64,000 nucleotides of DNA from Vitis vinifera (lineage: Eukaryota; Streptophyta; Magnoliopsida; Vitales; Vitaceae), in the NCBI RefSeq assembly GCF_030704535.1, contig NC_081807.1:5497001-5561000 (forward strand), given 5' to 3'. Numbering within the stretch: position 1 is the first letter of the stretch; the number at the start of each line of letters is the position of its first letter. The position numbers and the translations under genes are program-made. The notes under the pieces are model-generated. The model was not told the origin of the DNA. It did no database searches and saw only the letters and a list, made by a program, of their open reading frames with translations. Positions 12,331 to 24,100 of this stretch are shown here, one piece after another.

Positions 12331-12954
12331 TTCACTTGTATATATAAACTTTTAAAATTATTTGATTTATTTTTTGGGCTTGTGAGGGAATTCTCTTAAA
12401 ATATTAAAGAGTCAATTAAGGAATATGGTAATATTGTAAGTTGCATATGTGAGATTTGGTGAAGTAATTATTGATAGATTGTATACTTAATTCTTAATAA
12501 TTAGTCGGTTATACTTTTATGATGTCTAATCTCACGTGCGACACTCAACTCGCTTGATGTTTCTAACTCAGCCTTTCCAGCTGTGACATTAGGCACTTGG
12601 GCAAGCCCAGAGACTCATTAACCTCATTTTTGTTACGAAGAGAAGCGCGAAGGGTAGTCTCAAACTCCAAGTCAAGTAAATGGGCTTTGGGTTGAGTGAA
12701 GCTGGGTCATGGGCTTGACATCTGGAAGCTTGGAAGTGGACTGTGGACCTGCATTTTGTGTATGGACTGAAGTCAGCCCAAAGACAAACGCTTGGGCTGC
12801 AGGAGCTTTGAACTACTTCCCTCTCTGCCATGAACATGATCTGAAGACTCTTCTGCTCTAAGGGTGTGTCTGCTTCACATGAATGGAAATTCATTACTAG
12901 TTTATTCCGGCATTTGATTGGCTGCACATGTAACCCGCACCCAATTTTGTAAAT
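12331..12954. other. Repeat-like intergenic sequence, no gene
   Basis: Lies between two R1 copies and ends in a block with many tgggctt/aagccc-type words (about 12590-12800), which suggests more degraded transposon sequence. A 130-codon open frame on the minus strand shows no known domain. Confidence 0.3.
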
Positions 12955-13100
12955 TTTGTCGGTAAAAGTTTCTGGTATCATATAAATATGGGCTTATTGA
13001 ACTCCTATTAACATTGTAAATGCACTTTAAAGTTGTGAGGGCTCCTTTAAACCCAAAGTGAACAATATCCACACAATTGGATACAGGTCGTTAAAACACA
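12955..13100 (+). repeat. Dispersed repeat family R1, partial copy
   Basis: Contains catataaatatgggcttatt, then ttaacattgtaaatgcactt, taaagttgtgagggctcctt and gtgaacaatatccacacaat, in the order seen in the 12083 copy. Confidence 0.5.
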
Positions 13101-13475
13101 TATTAACCTCGAATAGGAATAAAAATTTCAATCTCATTCTATGCTGCCACTATGATTTTAATTTCAATCTCATAAATAAAAATAGATTACTTTTAGAATG
13201 AGCAAAATCTCCATTACAAAGATTTAAAATGCCATAAAAACACAATGTTCAGCATTGATGGTACATTGGTAATTCCTCCTCTTATTTTGATACATCAGCA
13301 CAAACAGGGCTTCCCCACTTTCCCTTTTTTTTTTGTTCTTTGGGGTTGTATTATACCTATGAAAAACCAAACAGGTCAGAAACTGGGTTGAAGAATTCAA
13401 AATCCTTCGAAGTTAATCCACTAAGGCCCCCTTTCAGTTCTTTATTTGTCTTCTCCAAGCGATTCCTTTCACTCA

Positions 13476-14633
13476 TCAGTCTTCAGCTTCTTCTTCCCTC
13501 TCCCTGGGGACTCCTCCAAAGTGATTTACCAAAATTTCAGCAACCAAGGGCACTAAGTCTTTGCAAGGAACACGCTTCTTATAAACCTCTCCCAAATGAC
13601 AGTCGCTCCCAATTCTACCTCCTAAGAATACATCTGCCCCTTCACAAACGTTCCCATTCTCGTCCCTTGTCATGCACCCCATGAATCCGATATCCGCCAC
13701 TTGCACCTGGCCGCAGGAGTTTGGGCAGCCGGTCCAGTGCATCCTCACTGGCTGGGTCACTGAAACCAGCCGCCCCACATCCTCCGTCACCTTCAATGCT
13801 CTGGCCTTGGTCTCGATAATGGCCTGTCCACAAAACTGATTGCCGGTGCAGGCCACCAAGCCTTTCATGAGAATAGGAGGCTCCGGAGAGAATCTGTCTC
13901 TCAAGAGAGGCTCTTTGAGCAAGGCTTCAAGTCTTGAGTTCTCCACATTGGGAATTATGATGTTCTGCTCTACAGTGAGCCGGAGCTCGCCTGAGCCATA
14001 TTCGTCTGCCAATCGAGCTAGCTCGTCCATGTCATCTGCCTGGACTCGACCCACTGGAATGTGAATACCCACAAAGCTAAAGCCTTCCTGTTTCTGGGGA
14101 TGGACACCAAGGTAATCTCTCCTCTCCCATTGCTTCTGAACCAGGTCTTCAGAAGATGATCTTTCCAGCTCTTGTTGGGGCATTCTTTTCACCACCTCTG
14201 CCCGGAACTGCTCTATGCCCTGCATTCAGTAGAAAAAATTAATTAGATTTGCTCCCAAATGTCATAGTTGGTGTGGCGTCTGATGAATTAAAACCTCTAC
14301 TCACCAGCTCATCAATTAACCACATCATTCTTGTCTTTTGGCGGTTTCCTCTGGTACCAAGATCCCTGTAAGCCTCTAGTACTGCTTGACAAACTGGGAG
14401 GACATCGTCGGCAGGGATCCAGGCATCGAGAGGAATAGCATCAGCACAACGTTTGGGACTAAAGAACCCGCCTACTAGCAGATTGAATCCAAATCTTCCT
14501 TTCTTTGTGGCAGGCATGTACGCCAGATCATTGATGTGGGGATGCTCATAGAGATCATGGGAGCCTACAACACACACATTCCACTTCCTCGGCCTGTTCA
14601 GACAAAATTATACGTTAGGCATTCAAGAACTAT

Positions 14634-14713
<80 letters not shown>

Positions 14714-16827
14714 CATTCACTGTTCTTCATCCTCTCAATCCAACCTAGTTTGCAACCACTTGAATAAATTCCTAATATGCAGGCTTCCAATGAGAATCAT
14801 ATAAACCACAAACTAATGTGTTTCCTCAAGAAAGAAGCCGAAAGGAACTTACAAGTTAGTGAAGGCTGTATTCCCACGAGCATTGGCAGTAATGAATTGG
14901 GATAACAAGTTGGTGTAAGGTCGTGTATCAACAATCTCATGAGGGTCAATGCCTGCAAGAGGATTTCCAACAGGATTCCTCACATTGTCCATGCCACTCT
15001 GCAGGCTCGTCAAACCAACCTCTGAAAGACCCTTTAGTATTTCAGGCACATCAGGCAGTACCACACCTCGAATTTGCCAGTTTTGCCGCGTAGTCACATC
15101 GGCACATCCCTCCTTCCCGTATTGCCTTATTGCACTGGCCAGGTAACGAGTTTGTGCACTTGATGTCACCCCATTTGGCAGCTTCAATCTCATCATAAAT
15201 CTACCATCTAATCAACACCATTCAAAGAAAATTTCAGCATAGAACAAATGAGGGGTCTGTGGAGGCTTTTCTTACTGGATGATGGGAATGCAAATGGTTG
15301 ATTATAATAGTTATGCTCTGTTTGTTTCAGAGAGAAACATAAGGAAGAAATGAGAACTTTGAATTTCATAAGGGGATGGGGTTAAAATTGCATGTTTTCT
15401 TTTCTTTCCATTCATAGTCCCCAGTTGGTTGCCATGAAATAAGAGAAATTTCAATTTTGATGTATAGAGACATCTTGGTTTTGGTGTCTGAAAACAAATC
15501 TCCCTTCAAGAGAGGGAATGCTAGTAACCGACTTAGTTGAGGCAAATGCTTTCTTTCGGGGAAAAAAATATTCAACAAAGACAGATATTTGAACTTAAAT
15601 TGTCCAAGTCTCTTCCAGCATTTTCACAGAAGCCAAACAGAACATCAGAGAAAATTCTATGAGAGCCCAGCTCTACTATTCATCACAACATCTCCCTAGT
15701 ACCTAGAAGGTGGTCTGGAAAGAGGAAAAAAATGATAAGAACAATGATTTTCCAATGTTTGGATGGCATAGAAAAAGGTAAGGAATGAAAATGCTAAAAG
15801 ATTTTCTTTCCATTTTTCTTAAATAAAGGTGAGAAAAATTTGGGGAATGCCCATTTTCACACAAGAACATTTTTTTTTATAAATTTTCCTCTTCATTTTC
15901 TTTCCTCAAACTTTCAGAAGCTAAACATAGCCTAAGTAATACAAACATTCTTAGCAAAGTATTTGCTTGAAGAAACATGGAAAACCAAAAGCAATAAAAG
16001 ATTATGAAATTTAGCGAAATTTTTTACCTACTGATAAAATCATCAATCCATCACCAAACTATAATTTATTTTTTATTTTTTTGGCTGAATTTGATTTTTA
16101 AATCGACATTAAGGATCAAAGAAAAAAATATCCAATCAGCCGAACCTAATAGAGCTACTTTCGTTTGGTGAGTTCCTTTCATTTCTTATTTTTTCTCAGC
16201 ATCCAAGCAGAGGGCAGATAAAAAATAAATAAAGAGTACTGAAAGGCAACAAATCAACAATACCAAATTTTAAATGTCCTTTTGTTCCCCTGCATTTTCT
16301 TAGAAACCAAACAGATTACAGAAGCAAAATCTAAAAAACTTGTTGCCACATTTTCAACAAAATCAAAGCCAAAACTGAAAGAGCATTCAACAAAGAACAA
16401 AGAAGAATGAGTTGAAGATTAACTTACATTGATGCTTCCTCCTATGAAACAGTCCAAGCCACTTGAGCCTCACATCAATATCATCCTTAGTATGCTTAGA
16501 CTTTTCAATTTCTTCAAAAGACATGCTGGCCAGCTCATTGAACCCATCTTCTATGAAGAGCTTCATAGGATCCTTCTCAATCTTCACCTTCTCCTGTGGA
16601 TTTATACCTTCCCTGAACTTCTCCTTCAAAACCCAGTAACCCCCTCTCTCCTCCACCCTGGGCTCCATCCTGGAGGCGTCCACCGCCGCCGTGGACGACG
16701 GTGCAACCGTGGTTGGAGTTGGAGTCGGAGTCGGGGTGGCAGAGATCCTGGTTTTGAGACGGAGAGAAGTGGAGTTTGAAAGGTGGGTGGGTGCCTGAGA
16801 GAGGAAAGGAACAGAGATAGAAGCCAT
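13476..16827 (-). CDS. NIR: Ferredoxin-nitrite reductase, plastidic
   Basis: Four exons on the minus strand: 16428-16827, 14853-15207, 14305-14593 and 13476-14219, giving 595 residues, normal for plant NiR. The enzyme reduces nitrite to ammonium with six electrons from ferredoxin in the plastid stroma, after nitrate reductase. The N-terminal ~50 residues look like a transit peptide rich in Ser/Thr/Pro, with a PTPTPTPTT stretch coded by a hexamer repeat. The sulfite/nitrite-reductase ferredoxin-like half-domains follow. The [4Fe-4S]-siroheme cysteines are all present: C472 and C478 (CTGNQFC) and C513 and C517 (CPNSC). Introns are 1220, 259 and 85 bp. The match to spinach and Arabidopsis NiR-type sequence is plain throughout. 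In Arabidopsis NiR is not beside CYP707A4 or FUT11, so its place here is lineage-specific or was lost there. Confidence 0.97.
14640..14709. repeat. Long (TA)n microsatellite in NiR intron 2
   Basis: About 70 bp of uninterrupted TA dinucleotides, the longest simple repeat in the window, within the 259-bp intron 14594-14852. Likely very length-variable. Confidence 0.97.
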
Positions 16828-17055
16828 GGCGACGATGTGAAGGAGGGTGATTGTAGCGGTGGATGGGGGTAGGAGTCCATTTTTGTAGATGGAGGAGAGA
16901 GCAAGAAGAGACTCTTGGCTGAGGCTAAAGGTCGTTTTGCCTGTAGGACTATTATCAAGAGACTACCGTTTTTTGTTTTTTTTTTTTTTCTGATTTTACT
17001 AAAATGCCTCTTTTTAACTTCCGTTTTCGCGGCGTCCCATGTGCCATCCTGGGAC

Positions 17056-17110
17056 GACTTTCGCACGTCCCTCAACTTGCGCGTGGGTATGACTTTCGCG
17101 CGTCGCTCAA
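17056..17110. promoter_or_regulatory. 20-bp direct repeat in the NiR promoter
   Basis: Two copies differing at 2 of 20 positions: gactttcgcacgtccctcaa at 17056-17075 and gactttcgcgcgtcgctcaa at 17091-17110, spaced 35 bp, about 230-285 bp upstream of the NiR ATG. NiR promoters carry nitrate-response elements bound by NLP factors. These copies do not clearly match that bipartite consensus, so their role is unknown. Confidence 0.45.
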
Positions 17111-17653
17111 TTTTAGGGCCCTTTCTTTTATCGTCTAATTTATTTTTATTTTTTCTAAAAAGAAATCCTTTTGCGTTCAATTATTTTCTTTGATTGTTTG
17201 AATTATTGAAATTATTTTTTACATGCAAGTTTTTAATTTTTTTTTTAATATATTGGAACTTGAATCTACAATCTCCTGTGAATCGAACTCAATCCCTTTC
17301 CCGTTGGAAAAAGAAACAAAAAGTGCATAAAGTCCAAAGAATGTCCTCTTCTGGGGGAGGTGAAATAGGATAGAAGTGACAGGCAGTGGCTGCCCAAAGT
17401 GGCGAAGAGACAAAACGGGGTGGAGGCTGGAGCTACAGACAGCGTGCCGCCACCACACCCTCAAGGAACATCTGGCGCCAGAGGTTTCACTGCAGCTTCA
17501 GCCAATGGGTTTTAAGGGGCATTTCTATGGGCCTACTTCAACTACTAGAGGGTATATTAAAACACAGACTTCAAAAGGAAAGCATCACCAACTAAGATGG
17601 ACAGAAATAAAACAGACGTGTTACTTCGTCTCTTGCCATCTTCTTCATCACCA

Positions 17654-17675
17654 TCTCTCTCTCTCTCTCTCTCTC
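17654..17675. repeat. (TC)11 microsatellite
   Basis: Uninterrupted TC dinucleotide tract. Confidence 0.95.
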
Positions 17676-18189
17676 AATCTCCTATTTCATGTTCAATATG
17701 TCTGATGTTAAGAAGAAAGAATTGGATCTCTATTTCATTCTACCCATCTGGTAGAAAGCATGCCCAGTAAGATTCCTACTAGTTTGATTTGCTGTTGCTG
17801 CATCAAAGAGACATCTAATGAATCAAATGCACCCAAAAGGAGAACAGAAATTATGTGATCATCTTCAAACTAACCACTGATACAAAAGACACAAATTTAA
17901 ATTATTTCCATGTATTTTTTGGTCTCAGGATGTAAGTTTGAGCTCTCAAGTTTTTTAAAGTCCTCAAGGATCCCGGATGGGCTGCATCCTCAGCCAGTCA
18001 TAAAAAAATTTAATCATTTTCTCCTTCACAATCTAAACAGTTCATTCCTCGGTTAATAAATCATGCAACAAGTATTGGACACCAGGATGAGGATGATCCA
18101 GAAGAGAAAGCAATCTGCTCAACTGCAAAATTTTTAGTGTAATTGCTGAGATTGGATCTTGCTTTAACTGAGAGAACAGCTTCTGGAAT

Positions 18190-21100
18190 CTAGACAAATA
18201 TGACTTCAAACTTCGCACATGGGTTGCTTTCAACATGACTTCTAAGATCAGCATCCCCTTCAAATTTGAATGTATACAAAGCTTGCCTCTGTGTCAACCC
18301 AACAGGATATATTCTGTATACTTTAAGTTCGTTATCTCCTCTTATGCTTTCTGGTCTTTCTTCTTTCCAAATGGGTACATGATTCAGAGACTTGAACTTC
18401 TTGAGAATCGCAGATTGCAGGGCCTCCAGAGTCAAATTCCCAGACCTGGCCACAAAAGTAAAGAATGAGAATCCCTAAAAACTAAAGAGAAAAAACTAGG
18501 GAGTACTTGAATATCACTCAAAAGACAAAATCAAATATTGTTTTACATTGCATTCCCACATACAAAATCCATACTTCCAGAATGGAGTCATGGCAAGAGA
18601 AAAAAGGAGTCATCAACAGAAACAGCAACAGAAATTTGAGAGTAAAGTGTGCTAAAATCCTATGCTGATTTTTTTTACTTGCAACAGATTCAGGAAAGAA
18701 AGCATTACATTTTAATCTTTAGAGAAAATGGTCCACCACATCCAATCTACTTTTAGATCCCCTGGGGACAAGGGTACCTACCCCTTTTGGCCCTCCAGTA
18801 AAACTCGACCTCAAGTGGTTCTTAATGTTGCCATTCTCCGGATGCATGTAAATGCCCATTCTAACCAGACCAATACAGAACCCACTCCGCAAATATAATA
18901 GTAATAGTGAATGAAAGAAAAACAAAAGGCATGGAATGTTATGAAAAGTTTCAATAAAAGTAGCCCATTGCCAAGTTGAATGGTTTTGTTCTAGTGTGGC
19001 CTCCAGTCCCTTAATAAACTAACTTTAAGCAAGTGTTCCAGTTAATAGTGTTAGTGTCATGTTGTCTAAGCAATTCCAGTTCAAAACCCTGTTGCATTAC
19101 TAGCTCAGGTGTACTGATCCTCTCCCAGAACCCTTGCCCTTCAAAGCTTCATTGGAGTCATTGTCATAGTGTATTTTGGAGCGGTTGGTGAAGGTAAGTA
19201 TGATTTGGGTGGTTTGGATGGTACTTCCGTTAGAAAAATTTATATCTGAGCACATGTTTAGAATAGAGGATTTGATCGAATGGGCTACATGTAGGCATTC
19301 TTCAATTTTCTGAAGGTGACTGATCAATCCACCCAAAACTAACAGGCAACCAGTTGTTAGAGAAAACTACAAACTCATGGTCCATAGACCAATCAATCTC
19401 CACATATCAATGGCAGGTCAATGAATTGCCTTCTTTAATGCAATCAAGTGTTAAGTAATTTTGATCACTACCCATTTGTTCCATTAATAAGCAATCAATC
19501 AATGCTCAAAAATTTTCACGTCTTTGGATCAACCTAATCTATTCGATATTTGATGAAACCCTAGGTATATACATTCCCCTTCTCTTTTCCAAGAATCTAG
19601 CAGAGCATCCATGCTTTTGTGAGAGGAAAACACTAAATTGGGAAATTCTTGAAAGGGAAAGAAAATGATTTTGCTTGGAAAATCTCAATTTGAGTGAAAC
19701 TTCATTGTCCTCGGTTTTTCTAAATCAAACCCTCCAACTCTTGGTTTTGCTACTGTTCAAGTGGAAATCTAATCTACCTTGAAGAGACTTCAAGGTTAGA
19801 TAGAGGCAAGGCTTTCAAGTAATTCAAAGGTAGAATCCATGAAGCACAGAGTGCAAAGCCTGGTGAAGAGCAGTGCAAAGAGTGTTTAGGCAAGTGGTCC
19901 AAGGGAGAACTAAGCGGCTTGCGCTAGGTAAATCTCTCTTGTACCATTTCAATTCCATAGTGGATTGTTTCTATAGCCTAACACTCATTGCTTTTTATCT
20001 CTTTGAAGATTTTCCACATACATTACATGTCTTGGGATATTTGTCTCATTTCTTTCAATTTCTTTTAGTTTTACTGATTATATCTTCACATTAGTTGTGG
20101 AAGTTATTTGAGATGAGAATAGCTTAAGCATTGTATGAGATTTAACTGAATGTGATTTTAATTTGGTTAAGAGGGTGCTGATTTTAATATTTCGCATGCG
20201 AGTTGGCTAAATTGTCGATTTAAATCAAGTAATGAGTATACTGTTGTTGGGACTGTTCCAAATCCCAAGTGCAATGATGAATGGAAATGGGATGGGTCCT
20301 CCTTACAAGCTCATGTCAGTGGACTCAAAAATTGAAATCATTCCTGTTCATCTTTGGGGATGCTAAAGGGAGATTTGACCAGAGGTTGGTGGAAATAGGG
20401 AAAGGATGATCAAGATGAATAAAAATGAGCAAAAGGGGTCCGCCTTGGCCTCTAGAATCCTTGGACCTCCACAGCAAATTGGTAAGGGAAGAGACTATTT
20501 TCATGGTGACCTGCTAGATAATGGCAGAAGGTTCAAAGTGGAGATGCAGCAAAACAAAGCAGAAAGGTATTTATTGGTCTCTGTTATGTCAGAGGATGAA
20601 AGAAGATACTTTGAATTCTTCCAAAGGGCCTTGACCTTCTGCGTTGGGAAGCAGTAGCTCTAAAAATCAGAGACTTGAGAGACTTTGATTAAGGCAAAGC
20701 AAGAGCGGCAGCAAGGCCGGTCAGTTCCAAACCAGATCCTTTGATAGGGGAGGCAGTACCATTGGTGTCTAACAGGGTAGATTTTGTGGGGTCTACAAAG
20801 AGACAAATGAAACAGATAGGATAGGGGAGTATGTGTGGGTTCAAGGGGCAGTGGGTGACTACCTATCTGAAATGGAAGCCCTTAATTGATCCCTAGTAGT
20901 AAGATGGGTTGATAAGGATGATCCCTTCCCAGAGCTTGCAGATGTGGCTCATTGGATAGATCACCACTTGAAGCCTTTTAGTGGGACGAAAGTAGTAGGC
21001 TTGAGTGATTCCCTTTTCTCTGTTTATTTTCTTCTCCCTAGGCTCCCCAACAGGCCCTCAAGAATGAAGAAATCCTCTTGAATCTCAAGTGCATGTAAAT

Positions 21101-24100
21101 TGATTGTTAATCTAGAGAAAAATAAAAAATAAAAAATAAAAATGAAAATAAAAAAAGGTTGAATCACACCTTTTCACACCTCTCCCACCCCACCCACCAT
21201 CCTTCAAAAATAGGCTACTAACATCGAGGGGGTCCAGGTATTGGGAAATATACAAAAAGCACCCAACTTACAAAAATAAAAAATGAATAAACAAAACTCA
21301 ACATGCCTTATTCAAGCTCAATACATCAACCAAGTCTGCAAAGGACAGTACCTGACCACAAAACCAGGATCTTATTTCTATTATCCAAAGATGGCTAAGT
21401 CCACTGAATGTTCACTAAAATTTCAAGAAAGAAAAAAAGAAATATCAAAGTCTATTAATAATGTGAGGCATCCAACCAAAATGAGTCACTTGTGCCAATC
21501 AATTCTCAAGCTGCAGAACAATTATGAACATGACCTACATTTCAACTTCAATTACAGATGCTACATCATTGAAGCCAGACCATTGCATTACTGAAAAGAT
21601 GCCAATTCAGACAAGGAAAGGTGTTTGACATGACAAAAACAAAAAGTTGGAAATGCTATATAATTATGAACACATACATAGAAATCTAAAAACAATGTCA
21701 GTTGAGGGGGCTAAACTAATGCATATCTTCATAATTTTAATTTCAATAATCATGCCATGAGAACAGCAGAAACTAAAAACATTTTTACCATGTGCCAGAA
21801 AATTCTTCAATTTTGTTGACATTAGGTTAACAAAATAGGAACAAGGAAAAAGTTTGCCATGGATGCTAATGAGTTTACCTCAAGAAAATGGATTCCATTT
21901 CAAACCTCCCTCTTTCTCTTATGTATAAATGATACACCGTTTCTGAGCCTCTAGTGCACTTGCAAGGGCGTTTCTGGAAACCTGGGCTATTTTCTTCTTT
22001 CTCTCTAATTGCTGTTGCCAGGTGAATGCAAAGACGGCAAGAAGAATGGACCGCTGCCATATCTACAAGGGCCTTGAAAGAATCAGATGGGCCCTCATAC
22101 TTCCACCTGACCAATGAACATCCAATTGTCACCCAGAACACCCATTGAGAGGACCAAATCAGAAAACAAAGAGAACTTCATAAAATGTACCCAACAAAAA
22201 AATTAAATAATTACAAAGGAAGTTTCTTGGTAAAAAAATTCTACAACCAAAATTGAATTGAAAATTTTCAAATGGTCATTTTCACTAAGATGAGATTGAA
22301 TTTTACCTTAATGATTGGTTGTATTCCTCAGGGTGTTCTGCAAGATATTTCATGGTCTTTGCAACCGGTTCAGCATCTTTAAGCTCCTTAATATGTAAAA
22401 TAGAACCAGGAGAAGGGGCAAAGTCTTGAATATTCGGAGCGCCAATAACCACAGGTACACTTCCTACAATTCCGATTTCGACCTCCACAGTCAGCAATGC
22501 AAAAATTTCCTCAAATTTTTTTGAAGTTATGGTTTTCTCATCAAGGATCTATCCCAATTTTATCCCCTACTATAGCAAAAACCTCAATCATATTACTAAC
22601 AACTTCAGAATGATCTATGAAACACCCTACTTAACCACATAATCATAGAAAATTCATGAAATAGAAGTTTGTTTCACTAGCAAAGGTTGTGATTCCCCAA
22701 CCATAATTCATAATAGAATCTTTTAAGACCTAAAATTTTCCCAAACCAGTGGTTCTTCACTCCTTTCATGATATTTCCCTTAATCTCTGGACTCTTAGCT
22801 GTAATGGAGAAGACCAAGTTTGAATATTTAACAATTATCTGAATGAGACAGAAATGAGGAGGTGAGAAGAGATGCAGTTCAACTCTACCCCAATTTGAAG
22901 TAAATGACCAAGAATAAGATTTGACAACAAAATATTTCACAGAATGGGCAATTGCAGATGGCATATCTACAGATCATCCAGAATAAGATATTAGGCTAAA
23001 AAGAAGTAAGTTTTTGTACCAGCAACAAGAGACTGGAAGAATTTTTCAGTAACATAATCCTCCTCATTGGAATTCTCAAAAGCCAGGCTAAATTTGTAGT
23101 GCTTCAGTGCTTGTACTTTGTCCACTGCAAAATAAATGGAAAACCATAAATATTGGACACAAATTTTAGCTAAGAAGTGCTAAAGATAGAAAGTGTCAAA
23201 CATTAAGAAAATCAGAGAAGTGGCACCACGTGGTATCATTATCAAATATAAAAACTATTCACTACAAGACAGGTTATTCTCGTAAGATAGCTTGCACCAA
23301 ACAAAGCATATATATTCACAGTATTAACGCTTATCAATGATAATAATTATAATAATGAATGATGATAATGTGAATGAACCAGTTAATTTAGAATGATCGT
23401 TAAGCTTTGGATCCTTCATATGATTTCATTTGAACAGTTTTTTTGATAGGCATATGATTCATTAGAATAGTTAATTAGCTTCTTTTCCCTTTGTCACGCA
23501 AGGGAGACTTGCCTCTTTTTAGTGATAAATCCTACAAGGTCACATAAATTTTATCTTTTCCTTTAATGTAGTAAACCCCAGTATATTCTTGTTCCACTGA
23601 ATTCATTTTTCTGTTTTTTCTTGTGTAGAAGGAAATTTTCTTGTAAACAGGAAAAAGTTTAATTAGGGACCTTAAGGGCTTGTACCAATAAGTCAGATTT
23701 CATCCTCTTATCATTTTCTTTAATGCAAAGGTGCATTTCCACCAAAAGAAGGAAAGAACAAACTATGGCCCAAAACTCTATCACCCTGAAGTATAAACTG
23801 TAAACCCCATCAAACCTAATGGAGGATATTTGACAATATAGATGTTAGGGTAAGAACTGAAGGAAGTAAGTTTCACCCTAAATGAAGTGAAGACCTAACT
23901 AATGGCCCAAACTGATCTAGAAGTATAAACCACTCATTCAAATAGTTACTCCATTAAATTCAATTGAGGATATTCGACAGTATACATGACATCAGAAACA
24001 ATTCAGAATAATTAGAGAATGATCTAACAGAAAAAAACTAATGATGAGAGAATGATTTCTTTTTTCTAAGTAATGATGAGATATTATAAACACATGCCAA

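Larger units (their letters stand above)
16828..18189. promoter_or_regulatory. NiR promoter and FUT11 3' flank
   Basis: No further gene. The first ~300 bp upstream of NiR are pyrimidine-rich, then GC-richer at 17030-17110 with a direct repeat (listed separately). 17600-18189 is downstream of the fucosyltransferase stop and probably holds its 3' UTR. A (TC)11 tract lies at 17654-17675. Confidence 0.4.

Noticed and set aside
12589-12981. 130-codon minus-strand frame between R1 repeats
   Set aside because: No conserved motif, no splice partners, and it sits in repeat-like DNA.
16626-17180. 184-codon minus-strand frame upstream of and overlapping NiR exon 1
   Set aside because: It is a frame-shifted read through the NiR start region and promoter; composition is basic and low-complexity with no domain.
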